Source: Variovorax ginsengisoli | GTDB lineage: Bacteria; Pseudomonadota; Gammaproteobacteria; Burkholderiales; Burkholderiaceae_C | Assembly: GCF_030486595.1 (NCBI RefSeq) | Contig: NZ_JAUJZH010000001.1 | Coordinates: 310,001 to 374,000 of the forward strand | Reading direction: 5' to 3' | Length of the DNA: 64,000 bases | In this document: positions 32,076 through 42,136 of the stretch, piece by piece | How the letters are laid out: every line of letters starts with the position of its first letter | How positions within the stretch are numbered: the stretch's first letter is position 1 | Notes under the pieces: generated by a model | What the model was told of the DNA's origin: nothing | The model's database searches: none | What the model saw: the letters and a program-made list of their open reading frames with translations, nothing else | Program-made: the position numbers and the translations under genes

Positions 32076-33358
32076 ACGCCGCCACCGCCGCACGGCTCCC
32101 GGGCCATCCCCACATCGCGCGCCAGGACGGCGCCCTGCAGGTCGAAGGCCGGCCGCTCGCCGAACTGGCGCAGAAATACGGCACCCCCCTGTTCGTCTAC
32201 TCGAAGCAGTGGATGCTCGACGCCCTCGCCGCCTACCAGCGCGGCTTCGCAGGCCGCGATGCGATGGTCTGCTACGCGATCAAGGCCAATTCCTCACTGG
32301 GCGTGCTGCGGGTCTTCGCCGAGGCCGGCTGCGGCTTCGACATTGTCTCCGGCGGAGAACTGGCGCGGGTGCTGGCCGCCGGCGCCGATCCGGCCAAGGT
32401 GATCTTCTCGGGCGTCGGCAAGACCCGGGCCGAGATGCGCGAAGCGCTGGCGGCCGGCATCGGCTGCTTCAACGTCGAAAGCGAAGCCGAACTCGACGTG
32501 CTGAATGCCGTCGCGCTCAAGGACGACCGCCGCGCGCCGGTCAGCATCCGCATCAATCCGAACGTCGATCCGAAGACGCACCCCTACATCTCGACCGGAC
32601 TCAAGGGCAACAAGTTCGGCGTCGCGCACGATCGCGCGGTCGCGATCTACCGGCATGCGGCTGCCCTGAAGGGCCTGAAGGTGGTTGGAATCGACTGCCA
32701 CATCGGCTCCCAGATCACCGACGCCTCGCCCTACCTCGAGGCGCTCGAGCGCGTGCTCGACCTCGTCGAGGCGATCGAGGCGGCCGGCGTGCCGCTGCAC
32801 CATCTCGACTTCGGCGGCGGCCTGGGCATCGATTACAACGGCGACACCCCGCCCGCCGCCGATGCGCTCTGGCAGCAGTTGGTCACGCGGCTCGATGCCC
32901 GCGGCTTCGGCCAGCGCCGGCTGATCGTCGAGCCGGGCCGCTCGCTGGTCGGCAATGCGGGGGTCTGCGTGACCGAGGTGCTCTATCTCAAGCCCGGCGA
33001 GGAAAAGAACTTCTGCATCGTCGATGCGGCGATGAACGACCTGCCGCGACCCGCGATGTACCAGGCCTTCCACCAGATCGTCCCGCTCGCTGAACGCGCC
33101 GGCGCCGCCGCCACCTATGACGTGGTCGGCCCGGTCTGCGAAAGCGGCGACTGGATCGGCCGCGACCGCGCGCTGCAGGTCCAGTCGGGCGACCTGCTCG
33201 CGGTCCTGTCCGCCGGGGCCTACTGCATGGCCATGGCCAGCAACTACAACACGCGCGGGCGCGCGGCCGAGGTGCTGGTGAGCGGCAAGACGGCGACGCT
33301 GATCCGCCGCCGCGAAAGCATCGACGATCAACTGGCAAGCGAACGTTTCAGCGACTGA
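32072..33358 (+). CDS. lysA: Diaminopimelate decarboxylase
   Basis: A 428-residue PLP enzyme that decarboxylates meso-diaminopimelate to lysine. Lys71 in CYAIKANSS binds PLP; GFDIVSGGELARVLAAG, FGVAHDRA, HIGSQITD, FGGGLGIDYNG, VEPGRSLVG and CESGDWIG are present, the last holding the Cys that reaches across the dimer. The start is GTG at 32072, overlapping the lptM stop. Its 3' end overlaps the convergent msrQ by 11 bases. Confidence 0.97.
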   Translation: MNAATAARLPGHPHIARQDGALQVEGRPLAELAQKYGTPLFVYSKQWMLDALAAYQRGFAGRDAMVCYAIKANSSLGVLRVFAEAGCGFDIVSGGELARVLAAGADPAKVIFSGVGKTRAEMREALAAGIGCFNVESEAELDVLNAVALKDDRRAPVSIRINPNVDPKTHPYISTGLKGNKFGVAHDRAVAIYRHAAALKGLKVVGIDCHIGSQITDASPYLEALERVLDLVEAIEAAGVPLHHLDFGGGLGIDYNGDTPPAADALWQQLVTRLDARGFGQRRLIVEPGRSLVGNAGVCVTEVLYLKPGEEKNFCIVDAAMNDLPRPAMYQAFHQIVPLAERAGAAATYDVVGPVCESGDWIGRDRALQVQSGDLLAVLSAGAYCMAMASNYNTRGRAAEVLVSGKTATLIRRRESIDDQLASERFSD

Positions 33359-34001
33359 GCGGGGCCCGGGGCGCCGCGGCCAGTGGCCGCGGCAGCTTGT
33401 TGTTCTTGTTGCGCGCGAAGTTCCACACGCGCCAGCCGAGCAGCACGGCGATGATCCCGGCGTAGACGAAAACTTCGGCGAAGTTGTTCTTGCCGGCCCG
33501 CATCCAGAAGAAGTGCAGCAGGCCCAGCGCGGCGATGCCGTAGACCAGCTTGTGCAACGCCTGCCAGCGCTTCGCGCCCAGCGCCTTGATGGCGCGGTTG
33601 AACGAGGTCGCGGCCAGCGGCGTCAGCAGCACGAAGGCCGAGAAACCGACCAGGATGAACGGTCGCTTGGCGATGTCCTTGGCGATGTCGGCCATCTCGA
33701 AACCCATGTCGAACCAGCTGTAGCTCAGCAGGTGCACCACGACATAGAAGTAGGCGAACAGCCCCAGCATGCGCCGAAAGCGCGCCAGCGCGTTCGCCTT
33801 GGCGATGACGCGCAAGGGCGTCACGGCCAGCACGATGCAGATGAAGCGCAAGGTCCAGTCGCCGGTGGAGCGGATCAGGTACTCGGCCGGGTTGGCGCCG
33901 AGGCCGTCGGTCAGCGCGCCGTAGAACAGCCAGGCGAAGGGCAGCAGGCAGAGCACGAACACCACCGGCTTGGCGGCCGGGTGCATCAGCAGCTTGTTCA
34001 T
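33348..34001 (-). CDS. msrQ: MsrQ heme-binding membrane subunit of methionine sulfoxide reductase
   Basis: A 217-residue membrane protein with about six helices that binds heme b and passes quinone-derived electrons to periplasmic MsrP. Family features include LRFICIVLAVTPLR, RRMLGLFAYFYVVVHLLSY, KRPFILVGF, WQALHKLVYGIAALGLLHFFW with conserved histidines for heme. It follows msrP by 69 bases, in which a palindromic repeat sits. Its stop overlaps the end of lysA, so the two transcripts converge. Confidence 0.95.
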   Translation of the reverse strand: MNKLLMHPAAKPVVFVLCLLPFAWLFYGALTDGLGANPAEYLIRSTGDWTLRFICIVLAVTPLRVIAKANALARFRRMLGLFAYFYVVVHLLSYSWFDMGFEMADIAKDIAKRPFILVGFSAFVLLTPLAATSFNRAIKALGAKRWQALHKLVYGIAALGLLHFFWMRAGKNNFAEVFVYAGIIAVLLGWRVWNFARNKNNKLPRPLAAAPRAPLSR

Positions 34002-34017
34002 GGGTGATTCTGATCAG

Positions 34018-34070
34018 TTGAGGACAGAGCAAAAACTGCTGCGCAGTTTCTTGGTCTGTCCCGCAATGTC

Positions 34071-34074
<4 letters not shown>
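34018..34074. repeat. Hairpin repeat, copy 1 (after msrP stop)
   Basis: Nested inverted repeats: TTGAG/CTCAA at the ends, GGACAGA (34022-34028) with TCTGTCC (34055-34061), and AAACTGC-TGC-GCAGTTT (34033-34049). The segment 34035-34070 is 33/36 identical to 41213-41248. Its right end touches the msrP stop codon (34071-34073). Confidence 0.75.
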
Positions 34075-35069
<995 letters not shown>

Positions 35070-35177
35070 GAAATGCCTTTCGCCTGAAAACGCTCAGTCA
35101 GGGGGAGTTCGTTGCCGATGCCGATCCGGTTACGCGCAAAGCACGCCCCCGGATCATTCCACGCGCAAGAGACCGCG

Positions 35178-36494
35178 CTAGAGCGTGCCGTAGCTGTGCA
35201 GCCCGCTCAGGAACATGTTGACGCCGAGGAACGCGAAGGTGGTGACGGCCAGGCCGCCGAGCGCCCACCAGGCCGCCACAGTGCCTCGGAGGCCCTTCAC
35301 GAGCCGCATGTGCAGCCAGGCCGCGTAGTTGAGCCAGACGATCAGCGCCCAGGTCTCCTTCGGGTCCCAGCTCCAGTAGCCGCCCCAGGCATCGGCCGCC
35401 CACAGCGCGCCCAGCACGGTGGCGATGGTGAAGAAGGCGAAGCCGACCGTGATCGACTTGTACATCACGTCGTCGAGCACCTCGTTGGCCGGCAGCCGCG
35501 CCGCGATGCGCTTGCGGCCCATCAGGATGCCGGCGGCGATCAGCGCCGAGATCGCGGCATAGCCGACCCAGTAGCTGCCGCCAGCCTCCTGCACGCGCTG
35601 GCGGAACGCCACCGGCACGAAGCACAGCGCCACGCCGAGCAGCCAGATCGGCGTCAGCTTGTACCAGCGGGTCTCGGCGGCCTGCTCCTTGATCAGGTAG
35701 GCGAAGGCCACCATGGCGGCAAGCGAGAAGGTGCCGTAGCCGATGAAGTTGGCCGGCACGTGCAGCTTCATCCACCAGCTCTGCAGCGCCGGCACCAGCG
35801 GCTGGATCTCGTGGGCGTCGCGCACCAGCGTGTACCAGAGCAGGAAACCGACCGCGGCGCTGACCACCAGCATCACGAAGGCACCCAGCGCGCGGGTGCG
35901 ATAGCGCCATTCGAAATACAGGTAGAAGGTGGCGGTGAGCCAGCAGAAGAGGACGAACACCTCGTACAGGTTGCTGACCGGGATGTGGCCGATGTCGGGG
36001 CCGAGCTGGTGGCTCTCGTACCAGCGCACCATGGTGCCGATCAGCGCCATCGTGACCGCGGCCCAGGCCAGCCGCGAGCCGATCAGGTCCATGGCGTCGC
36101 CCTGCCGGCCGCTGAAGAAACCGATCCAGTAGAAGATCGTACTCATGAAGAACAGCATGCTCATCCAGAGGATGGCCGACTGGCTCGACAGGAAGTACTT
36201 GAGCCAGAAGACGCTGTCGGCCCGCGCCAGGTCGCCCTGGTAGGACGCGATGGCCAGCAGCGCGGCGGCCGCGACCACGATCGCCAGCACCCGCAGCGGC
36301 CGCCAGAACCAGCCCAGCCAGACGGCGGCGGGCACGGCCGCCACCAGGATAGTCTGCTCGTAGTAGTCCATCGCACCGTGGTAGCGCGAGAAGGCGAAGA
36401 CGGCGCCCGCCAGCACCAGCAGCGCAAACACCCAGTCGAGGGCGTTGCGGCGGGAGAGCCAGCTGTCGTTGAGAGTAAGCGTGGTGGTCGTCAT
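35178..36494 (-). CDS. ccsA: CcsA/ResC-type cytochrome c biogenesis protein (labelled CcsB in some pipelines)
   Basis: A 438-residue polytopic membrane protein of System II cytochrome c maturation, carrying heme across the membrane and presenting it for attachment. The tryptophan-rich heme motif WGGYWSWDPKETWAL lies near residue 375, with conserved histidines (HVPANFIGYG, GLHSYGTL and the loop YESHQLGPDIGHIPVSNLYE). The name differs between schemes: CcsA/ResC in the biochemical literature, CcsB in one widely used protein family. Its ATG overlaps the resB stop (ATGA). The frame upstream is a shadow of resB. Confidence 0.95.
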   Translation of the reverse strand: MTTTTLTLNDSWLSRRNALDWVFALLVLAGAVFAFSRYHGAMDYYEQTILVAAVPAAVWLGWFWRPLRVLAIVVAAAALLAIASYQGDLARADSVFWLKYFLSSQSAILWMSMLFFMSTIFYWIGFFSGRQGDAMDLIGSRLAWAAVTMALIGTMVRWYESHQLGPDIGHIPVSNLYEVFVLFCWLTATFYLYFEWRYRTRALGAFVMLVVSAAVGFLLWYTLVRDAHEIQPLVPALQSWWMKLHVPANFIGYGTFSLAAMVAFAYLIKEQAAETRWYKLTPIWLLGVALCFVPVAFRQRVQEAGGSYWVGYAAISALIAAGILMGRKRIAARLPANEVLDDVMYKSITVGFAFFTIATVLGALWAADAWGGYWSWDPKETWALIVWLNYAAWLHMRLVKGLRGTVAAWWALGGLAVTTFAFLGVNMFLSGLHSYGTL

Positions 36495-38641
36495 GACGCG
36501 GTGTCTTTCGTGATGGCGAGCAGCTTGTGCTTCAGGTGCTCGAATTCGCGGTCGCTGTCGATGGTCTTGCGGTTGACCGAGAAAGCCAGGGTCGCCGCCG
36601 TGCCCCGGGCGTCGTCGCCGTCCTTCGCGAGCCACACCCAGAGCCGGCGCTCGCGCACGTACAGCATCGCAAAAATGCCCACGATCAGCAACAGACAGCC
36701 CAGATAGACGATGTTCTTGCCAGGGGCTCGTGCGACCTGGAAGACGCTGGCCTGGACCTGCTTGAAGTCGGTCATCATCATCGCGACCGGCGCCGGATAA
36801 AAGTGGGCGTCGCTGATCGCCAGCACCGCCTGCGTGAGGAAGAGCTGCGATTTCTCGTCGGGCGGCATGGCGGCCAGGCCGGCCTGCTCGCGGCTCAGGT
36901 TGAGCACCTCGAACAGCACGTCGTTGAGGATGCGCACCAGCACGGCGGCCGCGCGTTCGCGCTCGGCCTCGGGCACGTTGGCTTCCATGAACTCGGCCAC
37001 CGCCTGCCAGCCGCCGCTGCTGACCGCATCGACCTTGGCGCGCTCGGTGCCCGCGAACAGGGCCAGCGCCCGGGCCGCGGAGGCGCGCAGCTGGGCGGCC
37101 AGTTCGGGCCGCTTGGGATCGGTGGCGCGCGCGATGTAGCGGTCGAGGGCGCGGTCGCGCAACTTGGCATCGGCCAGGGCGGCGCGCATGCGCACGAAGC
37201 CTTCCATCGAGCCTTGCTCGTCGGCCGGCACGCGCAGGTAGCGGAAGGGGTCCTCCGGCCGCTCGCGCACCCCGAGCAGGAACACCGGCTGACCATCCCC
37301 GGTATCGACCGGCACCATGTAGTTCTGGAACTCGCGCGCCTGCCCCGAAGCGTCGCGCAGCTTGTAGCCGATGCTGGGGCCGATGTTGCGCAGCACCTTG
37401 GGCTTGTTGGTCTTGTTGGCCGCCCCCAGGCGCGACTCGAGGTCGTGCCGCAGGTCGACCTTGCGGACGTCGGCGCCGCTGGTCATGGCGCCGCCGCCGT
37501 CGGCGAAGTTCTCGACGTTGATGACGCGCAGCGCCACCAGCTCGAGCGTGAGCCGGTCGTTGCCGTTGGTGATCTCGCTGCTGCCGCCGATGGTGCCGTC
37601 GATCTCGAAGGGCTTGGCGGCCGCGCCCATCGGCACCGCCTTGAGCTTCACGCTGGAGCCGCCGTCGTCGAAGCTCGACTGGTAGATCTCGACGCCCTTG
37701 TAGCTGGCCGGGTGGTTGACCTCGATGCGCTTGGGCAGCTGCTCGCCGGTCTCGCGGTCGTGCAGCACCACTTCGCTGGCGAACAGCTTGGGCATGCCGG
37801 TCGAGTAGTACTCGACGATGAACTTCTTGAGCTCGATCGAGAACGGAAGGTCCTGGAGCAGCACGCCGTCGGCCTGGTTCAGGATCGCGACGCTGGATTG
37901 CGCGCCCTCGGGCACCAGGATGTTGCCGCGGAAGGTCGGGTTGCGCGGCGACAGCCGATGCTCGGGCGCCACGTCCTTGATCAGGCCGCCGCCGGTGTAG
38001 ACGCTCTTGCCGTTGAACCAGGTCTGGGCCCGCACGACGAGGTCGCCGTCGAACAGGCCGCCGATGCAGACCAGCACGATCGCCCCGTGGGCGGCGATGT
38101 AGCCGAGCTTGTGGGCCCCGCCGGCGCGCGCGGCGACCATCCAGCCCTGGCTCTGCCCTTCGGCCTCGCGGTGCTGCAGCTTGACTTTCCAGCCGCCGCC
38201 GGCCAGCAGCTCGCCGATGCGCTTGGCGGCGCTGTCGGGCGTCTCGGCCAGCACGGCCTCGGCGCGCTGTCCGAAGGCCTTCAGGCTCTGGGCCCGAATG
38301 CCTTCCTTCACGGTCTTCAGGTCGCGCAGGATATGCGGCGTGTTGCGCGCGATGCACAGCGAGGTGCTGACCACCAGGAACAGCAGGATCAGCAGGAACC
38401 ACCAGGCGCTGTAGATGGAGTCGAGCCTGGCGGCGCGGAACAGCTCGGCCCAGAAGGGGCCGAACTGGTTCACGTAGTTGCCGGCCGGTTCGTGCTGCTT
38501 GAGCACGGTGCCGATGATCGAGGCGATGCAGATGATGGTCAGCAGCGCGATCGCGAAGCGCATCGACGAGAACAGCTCCACCGCCGCGCGGACCGCGTGG
38601 GGGCCGCGGCGGACGCGAAGGCCGTGGGTGGAGACTGACAT
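36491..38641 (-). CDS. resB: Cytochrome c biogenesis protein ResB (CcsB in biochemical naming)
   Basis: A 716-residue membrane protein that partners CcsA in System II. It shows three N-terminal membrane helices (MRFAIALLTIICIASIIGTVL; WWFLLILLFLVVSTSLCIA; LGYIAAHGAIVLVCIGGLF), a large periplasmic domain and one C-terminal helix (NIVYLGCLLLIVGIFAMLYV). Start taken at 38641 (MSVSTHGLRVRR); a Met 12 codons upstream is possible but would lie inside the terminator region. The insertion around residues 480-580 (Arg/Ala-rich) is a feature of betaproteobacterial ResB. Confidence 0.94.
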   Translation of the reverse strand: MSVSTHGLRVRRGPHAVRAAVELFSSMRFAIALLTIICIASIIGTVLKQHEPAGNYVNQFGPFWAELFRAARLDSIYSAWWFLLILLFLVVSTSLCIARNTPHILRDLKTVKEGIRAQSLKAFGQRAEAVLAETPDSAAKRIGELLAGGGWKVKLQHREAEGQSQGWMVAARAGGAHKLGYIAAHGAIVLVCIGGLFDGDLVVRAQTWFNGKSVYTGGGLIKDVAPEHRLSPRNPTFRGNILVPEGAQSSVAILNQADGVLLQDLPFSIELKKFIVEYYSTGMPKLFASEVVLHDRETGEQLPKRIEVNHPASYKGVEIYQSSFDDGGSSVKLKAVPMGAAAKPFEIDGTIGGSSEITNGNDRLTLELVALRVINVENFADGGGAMTSGADVRKVDLRHDLESRLGAANKTNKPKVLRNIGPSIGYKLRDASGQAREFQNYMVPVDTGDGQPVFLLGVRERPEDPFRYLRVPADEQGSMEGFVRMRAALADAKLRDRALDRYIARATDPKRPELAAQLRASAARALALFAGTERAKVDAVSSGGWQAVAEFMEANVPEAERERAAAVLVRILNDVLFEVLNLSREQAGLAAMPPDEKSQLFLTQAVLAISDAHFYPAPVAMMMTDFKQVQASVFQVARAPGKNIVYLGCLLLIVGIFAMLYVRERRLWVWLAKDGDDARGTAATLAFSVNRKTIDSDREFEHLKHKLLAITKDTAS

Positions 38642-38662
38642 CGGTGCGAGGCGTGGAAAGCA

Positions 38663-38701
38663 AACAAGGCGGGCCATCCTGCCGGATGGACCCGCCTTGT
38701 T
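38663..38701 (-). terminator. Intrinsic terminator after cytochrome c4 gene
   Basis: AACAAGGCGGG (38663-38673) pairs with CCCGCCTTGTT (38691-38701), and CCATCC pairs with GGATGG inside, giving a stem of 17 pairs with a one-base bulge and TGCC loop. On the minus strand it is followed by TGCTTT. It separates the cytochrome c4 gene from resB, so resB probably has its own promoter or depends on read-through. Confidence 0.8.
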
Positions 38702-38746
38702 AGGAGTTTGTTATTGGCGGTTGGTTCAGGCTTGGAGGCCCGGCGT

Positions 38747-39421
38747 TCAGCGCAGGCCGGCGATGTAGTCGGCGACCGCGGTGATTTCCTTGTTGCTGAG
38801 CTTGGCCGCCACCCCGGTCATGACCGGCGAATTGAGGCGGGTGCCTTCGCGGAACAGGGTCAGCTGCTGCGCAGTGTATTCGGCGTGCTGGCCGCCCAGG
38901 CGCGGGTACTGGGCCGGGATGCCGGCGCCGTTCGGGCTGTGGCAGCCGGCGCAGGCCGGGATCTGGCGATCGGCGATGCCGCCGCGGAAGATCCGCTCGC
39001 CCAGGCCGACCAGGTCCTTCTCCTTGGCGAAGCCCGGCTTGATCTTTTTCGAGGTCACGAACCAGGCGATGTTGCGCATGTCGTCGTCCGACAGCGCCGT
39101 GGCCATGGGCTTCATGATTGCGCTCTTGCGCTTGCCGGACTTGAAGTCCTGCAGTTGCTTGAGGATGTATTCGGGGTGCTGCTGCGCCAGCTTGGGGTTC
39201 GCCGCGATGGCCGAATTTCCGTCCGCGTTGTGGCACGAGGCACAGCTCTGGCTGTTTGCCGGCGTGGCATTGAAGACCGTATCGCCCTTGGCGGGGTCGG
39301 GCTTCGGTGCCTTGGCGGGCGCCTCGGCAGCCGGCTTTGCAGCGGGCTCGTCAGCCGCGAAGCTGGCACTGGCGGCGGCGCCCAACAGGGCTGCAAGCAG
39401 AAATTTGGCAAACAACTTCAT
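38747..39421 (-). CDS. Diheme cytochrome c4
   Basis: A 224-residue periplasmic cytochrome with a signal peptide (MKLFAKFLLAALLGAAASASFA) and two class I heme domains: CASCH at residues 60-64 and CAGCH at 157-161, each with a downstream Met (KPMATAL; SPVMTGV) as probable axial ligand. An Ala/Pro/Lys-rich linker (residues 24-44) follows the signal peptide. Cytochrome c4 carries electrons to terminal oxidases. It lies beside the resB-ccsA genes that mature it, which is a common betaproteobacterial arrangement. Confidence 0.95.
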   Translation of the reverse strand: MKLFAKFLLAALLGAAASASFAADEPAAKPAAEAPAKAPKPDPAKGDTVFNATPANSQSCASCHNADGNSAIAANPKLAQQHPEYILKQLQDFKSGKRKSAIMKPMATALSDDDMRNIAWFVTSKKIKPGFAKEKDLVGLGERIFRGGIADRQIPACAGCHSPNGAGIPAQYPRLGGQHAEYTAQQLTLFREGTRLNSPVMTGVAAKLSNKEITAVADYIAGLR

Positions 39422-39460
39422 ATCGGGGGCTTGGATTTATGGCGCAAAACCCGGCGATTC

Positions 39461-39466
39461 TACAAT
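39461..39466 (+). promoter_or_regulatory. -10 box (TACAAT) of engB
   Basis: TACAAT lies 25 bases before the engB ATG chosen at 39492. Because the hexamer overlaps the upstream in-frame ATG at 39465, that earlier ATG would precede the transcript start and is unlikely to be used. Confidence 0.5.
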
Positions 39467-39491
39467 GGCGCCCCGTACCGAAAGCCCATCG

Positions 39492-40250
39492 ATGACCACC
39501 CCGCCGCGGAAGCCCGCCGCCAGCTACTCCCGCAAAGCGACCACCGTCGACCCCCAGGCGGCCGAACGCGCCCGTGTGGCGCGCGGCTGGCTGCACACTG
39601 CCCACTTCCTCACGAGCGCCCCCCAGCTCGAGCATCTGCCGACCTTCGACCTGCCCGAGATCGCCTTCGTCGGCCGCTCGAATGCCGGCAAGTCGACCGC
39701 CATCAATACCCTGACCCAGCAGACCCGGCTGGCCTTCGCCTCGAAGACACCGGGCCGGACCCAGCACATCAACCTGTTCGGCGTCGGCAAGCAGAAGGTC
39801 GACGACGCCGTGCTCGCCGACCTGCCCGGCTATGGCTATGCGGCCGTGCCCAAGGAGGCCAAGCTGCGCTGGCAGCGCGTGATGGGCAACTACCTGATGA
39901 CCCGTCCGAACCTGCGCGGCGTGGTGCTGATGTGCGATCCGCGCCACGGCCTGACCGAGCTCGACGACATCCTGCTCGACGTGATCCGGCCGCGGGTCGA
40001 GCAGGGGCTCAAGTTCCTGGTGCTGCTCACCAAGTCGGACAAGCTCACGCGTTCGGACGGCGCCAAGGCGCTGTCGATTGCGCGACTGCAGGCCGGCGGC
40101 GGCGAGGTCAAACTGTTCTCGGCCCTGAAGCAGCACGGCGTGGACGAGGCGGCCGAGCTGCTGTGGCGCTGGGCGCACCCGGAAGACGGGCAGCCCGCGC
40201 CGCCTTCCGAGCCGGCATCCGAGCAAGCCCCCATCGACGAGCAGCCCTGA
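39492..40250 (+). CDS. engB: Ribosome biogenesis GTPase EngB (YihA/YsxC)
   Basis: A 252-residue TrmE-Era-EngA-EngB superfamily GTPase needed for 50S ribosome assembly. G1 GRSNAGKST is at residues 61-69, G2 around KTPGRTQHINLF, G3 DLPGYGYA at 110-117 and G4 TKSDKLTR. A proline-rich tail (QPAPPSEPASEQAP) extends the C-terminus. Divergent from cytochrome c4. An in-frame ATG nine codons upstream overlaps the -10 box and was not chosen. Confidence 0.95.
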   Translation: MTTPPRKPAASYSRKATTVDPQAAERARVARGWLHTAHFLTSAPQLEHLPTFDLPEIAFVGRSNAGKSTAINTLTQQTRLAFASKTPGRTQHINLFGVGKQKVDDAVLADLPGYGYAAVPKEAKLRWQRVMGNYLMTRPNLRGVVLMCDPRHGLTELDDILLDVIRPRVEQGLKFLVLLTKSDKLTRSDGAKALSIARLQAGGGEVKLFSALKQHGVDEAAELLWRWAHPEDGQPAPPSEPASEQAPIDEQP

Positions 40251-40297
40251 ATCCGGCGCTGGCCTCCTCGCCGCATGGACAACGAAGGAGACAGCCT

Positions 40298-41209
40298 GTG
40301 ATCGAGACTTTCGCCCGCGCACTGCCGAACGGCACCACCCTGAGCTGCCGCGCGGCCGGCGCGCCCGGCCGGCCGCTGATGGTGTTCCTGCACGGCTTTC
40401 CCGAGGCCGCGTTCATCTGGGACGAACTGCTCGAGCACTTCGCCGCGCCCGAGCACGGCGGCTTCCGCTGCATCGCACCGAACCTGCGCGGCTTCGAACA
40501 GTCCAGCGCACCCACCGAGGTCTCGGCCTACCGGGCCCACCTCCTGGTGCAGGACCTCGCCGAACTGGCGGCCAGCGAGAACCCGGCCGGCCGCATCGAG
40601 GTGCTGGTGGCGCACGACTGGGGCGGCGCCTTCGGCTGGGGTTTCGGCAATCGGCACGGCGACCGGCTGGGACGCCTGGTGATCATCAACTCGCCGCATC
40701 CCGGCACCTTCGCCCGCGAGCTGCAGAACAACCCGGACCAGCAGGCCGCGAGCGCCTACATGAACTTCCTGGCCCGGCCGGATGCCGAGGCGCTGCTGGC
40801 GGCCGACGACTACCGCCGCATGTGGCCCATGTTCCTCGGCATGAAGGCCGGCGCCGATGGCTTCGGCTGGCTCACGGAGCCGGTCAAGGACCAGTACCGC
40901 AAGGTCTGGGATGCGGGCCTCACGGGCGCCTGCAACCTGTATCGCGTCACGCCGTTGAAGCCGGCCCTGCCCGGCCAGCCGGCGCCCGCGATGCCGGACC
41001 TGCCCCACGACAAGCTCACGGTCGCCGCACCCACCCTGGTCCTGTGGGCGCTCGACGACAAGGCGCTGCTGCCCGGGCTGCTGGACGGCCTGGAGGACTA
41101 CGTGCCGAAGCTTGAGATCGTCCGGGTGCCGGGCGCCACGCACTGGGTGGTGCATGAGCAGCCCCGGTTTGTCGTCGGCGAGATCGAGGCCTTCCTGCGC
41201 CGCTCCTGA
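40298..41209 (+). CDS. Alpha/beta hydrolase (epoxide hydrolase / haloacid-dehalogenase-like)
   Basis: A 303-residue alpha/beta-fold hydrolase. The oxyanion motif HGFPE is at 32-36, the nucleophile elbow AHDWGGAF puts Asp107 as nucleophile, and the catalytic His is in GATHWVVHEQP. An aspartate nucleophile followed by Trp points to the epoxide hydrolase or fluoroacetate/haloalkane dehalogenase group, not an esterase. The start is GTG 40298-40300 behind a strong AAGGAG; no ATG fits. The physiological substrate is unknown. It follows engB by 47 bases and ends against a repeat copy. Confidence 0.88.
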   Translation: MIETFARALPNGTTLSCRAAGAPGRPLMVFLHGFPEAAFIWDELLEHFAAPEHGGFRCIAPNLRGFEQSSAPTEVSAYRAHLLVQDLAELAASENPAGRIEVLVAHDWGGAFGWGFGNRHGDRLGRLVIINSPHPGTFARELQNNPDQQAASAYMNFLARPDAEALLAADDYRRMWPMFLGMKAGADGFGWLTEPVKDQYRKVWDAGLTGACNLYRVTPLKPALPGQPAPAMPDLPHDKLTVAAPTLVLWALDDKALLPGLLDGLEDYVPKLEIVRVPGATHWVVHEQPRFVVGEIEAFLRRS

Positions 41210-41248
41210 TCAACTGCCGCGCAGTTTCTTGGCCTGTCCCGCAAAGTC
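41206..41248. repeat. Hairpin repeat, copy 2 (after acyltransferase stop)
   Basis: Contains AACTGC-CGC-GCAGTT (41212-41226) and the segment 41213-41248, 33/36 identical to 34035-34070. Relative to copy 1 it looks like a deletion: both have CTGATCA, after which copy 2 lacks 18 bases including the GGACAGA arm. It ends exactly at the stop codon (41249-41251) of the minus-strand acyltransferase. Confidence 0.75.
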
Positions 41249-42136
41249 CTAGTAGACAGGACGCTCGCCTTCCGGCCGGGTCTTGAAGCGCCGATGGACC
41301 CAGTAATACTGCGACGGCATGGTGTCGATGTAGCCCTGCAGGCGCTGGTTCATGAGGGCGGTGTCGGCCACCGCGTCATCGCTCGGGAAGTCTTTCCAGG
41401 CCGGCAGCACCTCGATCTCGTAGCCGTCGGGGGTGAGCTTCGAGACCACCGGCACCACCTTGGCCCGCCCCAGCCGCGCGAAGCGCGACAGCGAGGGCAC
41501 GGTGGCCGCCTGCACGCCGTAGAAGGGCACGAACACCGTCTGGTCGCGGCCGAAGTCCATGTCCGGCAGCAGGTACAGCAGGCCGCCCTTGCGCAGACCG
41601 GCGACGATCGGCTTGATGCCGTCCACCCGGTTCAGCGTGATCACGTTGCCGAAGCGCTTGCGGCCCTCGCTGACCCACTGGTCGATCATCGGATCGCGCT
41701 GCGTGGTGTAGATGGTGGTCGATGGCCGGTCGGTGTGCATCGTGAGCGCCGTGGCGGCCGCGTCGAGGCCGTAGAAATGCGGCGCGAACAGGATCATCGG
41801 CTCGTGGCCGTGGGCGATCTCCTCGATCACGTCGGCCGCGCCCACGACCTTGAGGCGGCGCGCCACCACCGCCTCCGGCGCATGCCAGAGCCAGCTGCGG
41901 TCGAACCAGGACTGCGCCACGTAGACGAATGTCTGTCGCGCCATGCGGCGCCGTTCGGCCTCCGACCGGGTCGGAAAGCACAGCGCCAGGTTGGTGTCGA
42001 CCACGCGCCGCCGCGGCACCGCCAGCACGTGCAGCACGCGCCCGAGCACCGCCCCGAAGCCGCGCACGAGCGGGAACGGCACGTGCGCCAGTGCGCGCAT
42101 GAAGCCGATGCCGAGCTTCGAAGTGAGCTTGCTCAT
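41249..42136 (-). CDS. Lysophospholipid/lipid A acyltransferase, LpxL/HtrB family (second of pair)
   Basis: A 295-residue membrane-associated acyltransferase. The catalytic dyad motif is H-X4-D: His120 and Asp125 in [12 protein letters not shown]. Other family blocks are [14 protein letters not shown] near the start, [34 protein letters not shown] and [18 protein letters not shown] at the end. Such enzymes add secondary acyl chains to lipid A at the inner membrane. Its ATG overlaps the upstream paralogue's stop (ATGA). The Asp in place of the usual Glu of E. coli LpxL is noted in many betaproteobacterial paralogues, by recollection. Confidence 0.92.
   Translation of the reverse strand: MSKLTSKLGIGFMRALAHVPFPLVRGFGAVLGRVLHVLAVPRRRVVDTNLALCFPTRSEAERRRMARQTFVYVAQSWFDRSWLWHAPEAVVARRLKVVGAADVIEEIAHGHEPMILFAPHFYGLDAAATALTMHTDRPSTTIYTTQRDPMIDQWVSEGRKRFGNVITLNRVDGIKPIVAGLRKGGLLYLLPDMDFGRDQTVFVPFYGVQAATVPSLSRFARLGRAKVVPVVSKLTPDGYEIEVLPAWKDFPSDDAVADTALMNQRLQGYIDTMPSQYYWVHRRFKTRPEGERPVY

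Noticed and set aside
39465..39491. An earlier in-frame ATG for engB
   Set aside because: It overlaps the TACAAT -10 hexamer and so should lie upstream of the transcript start.
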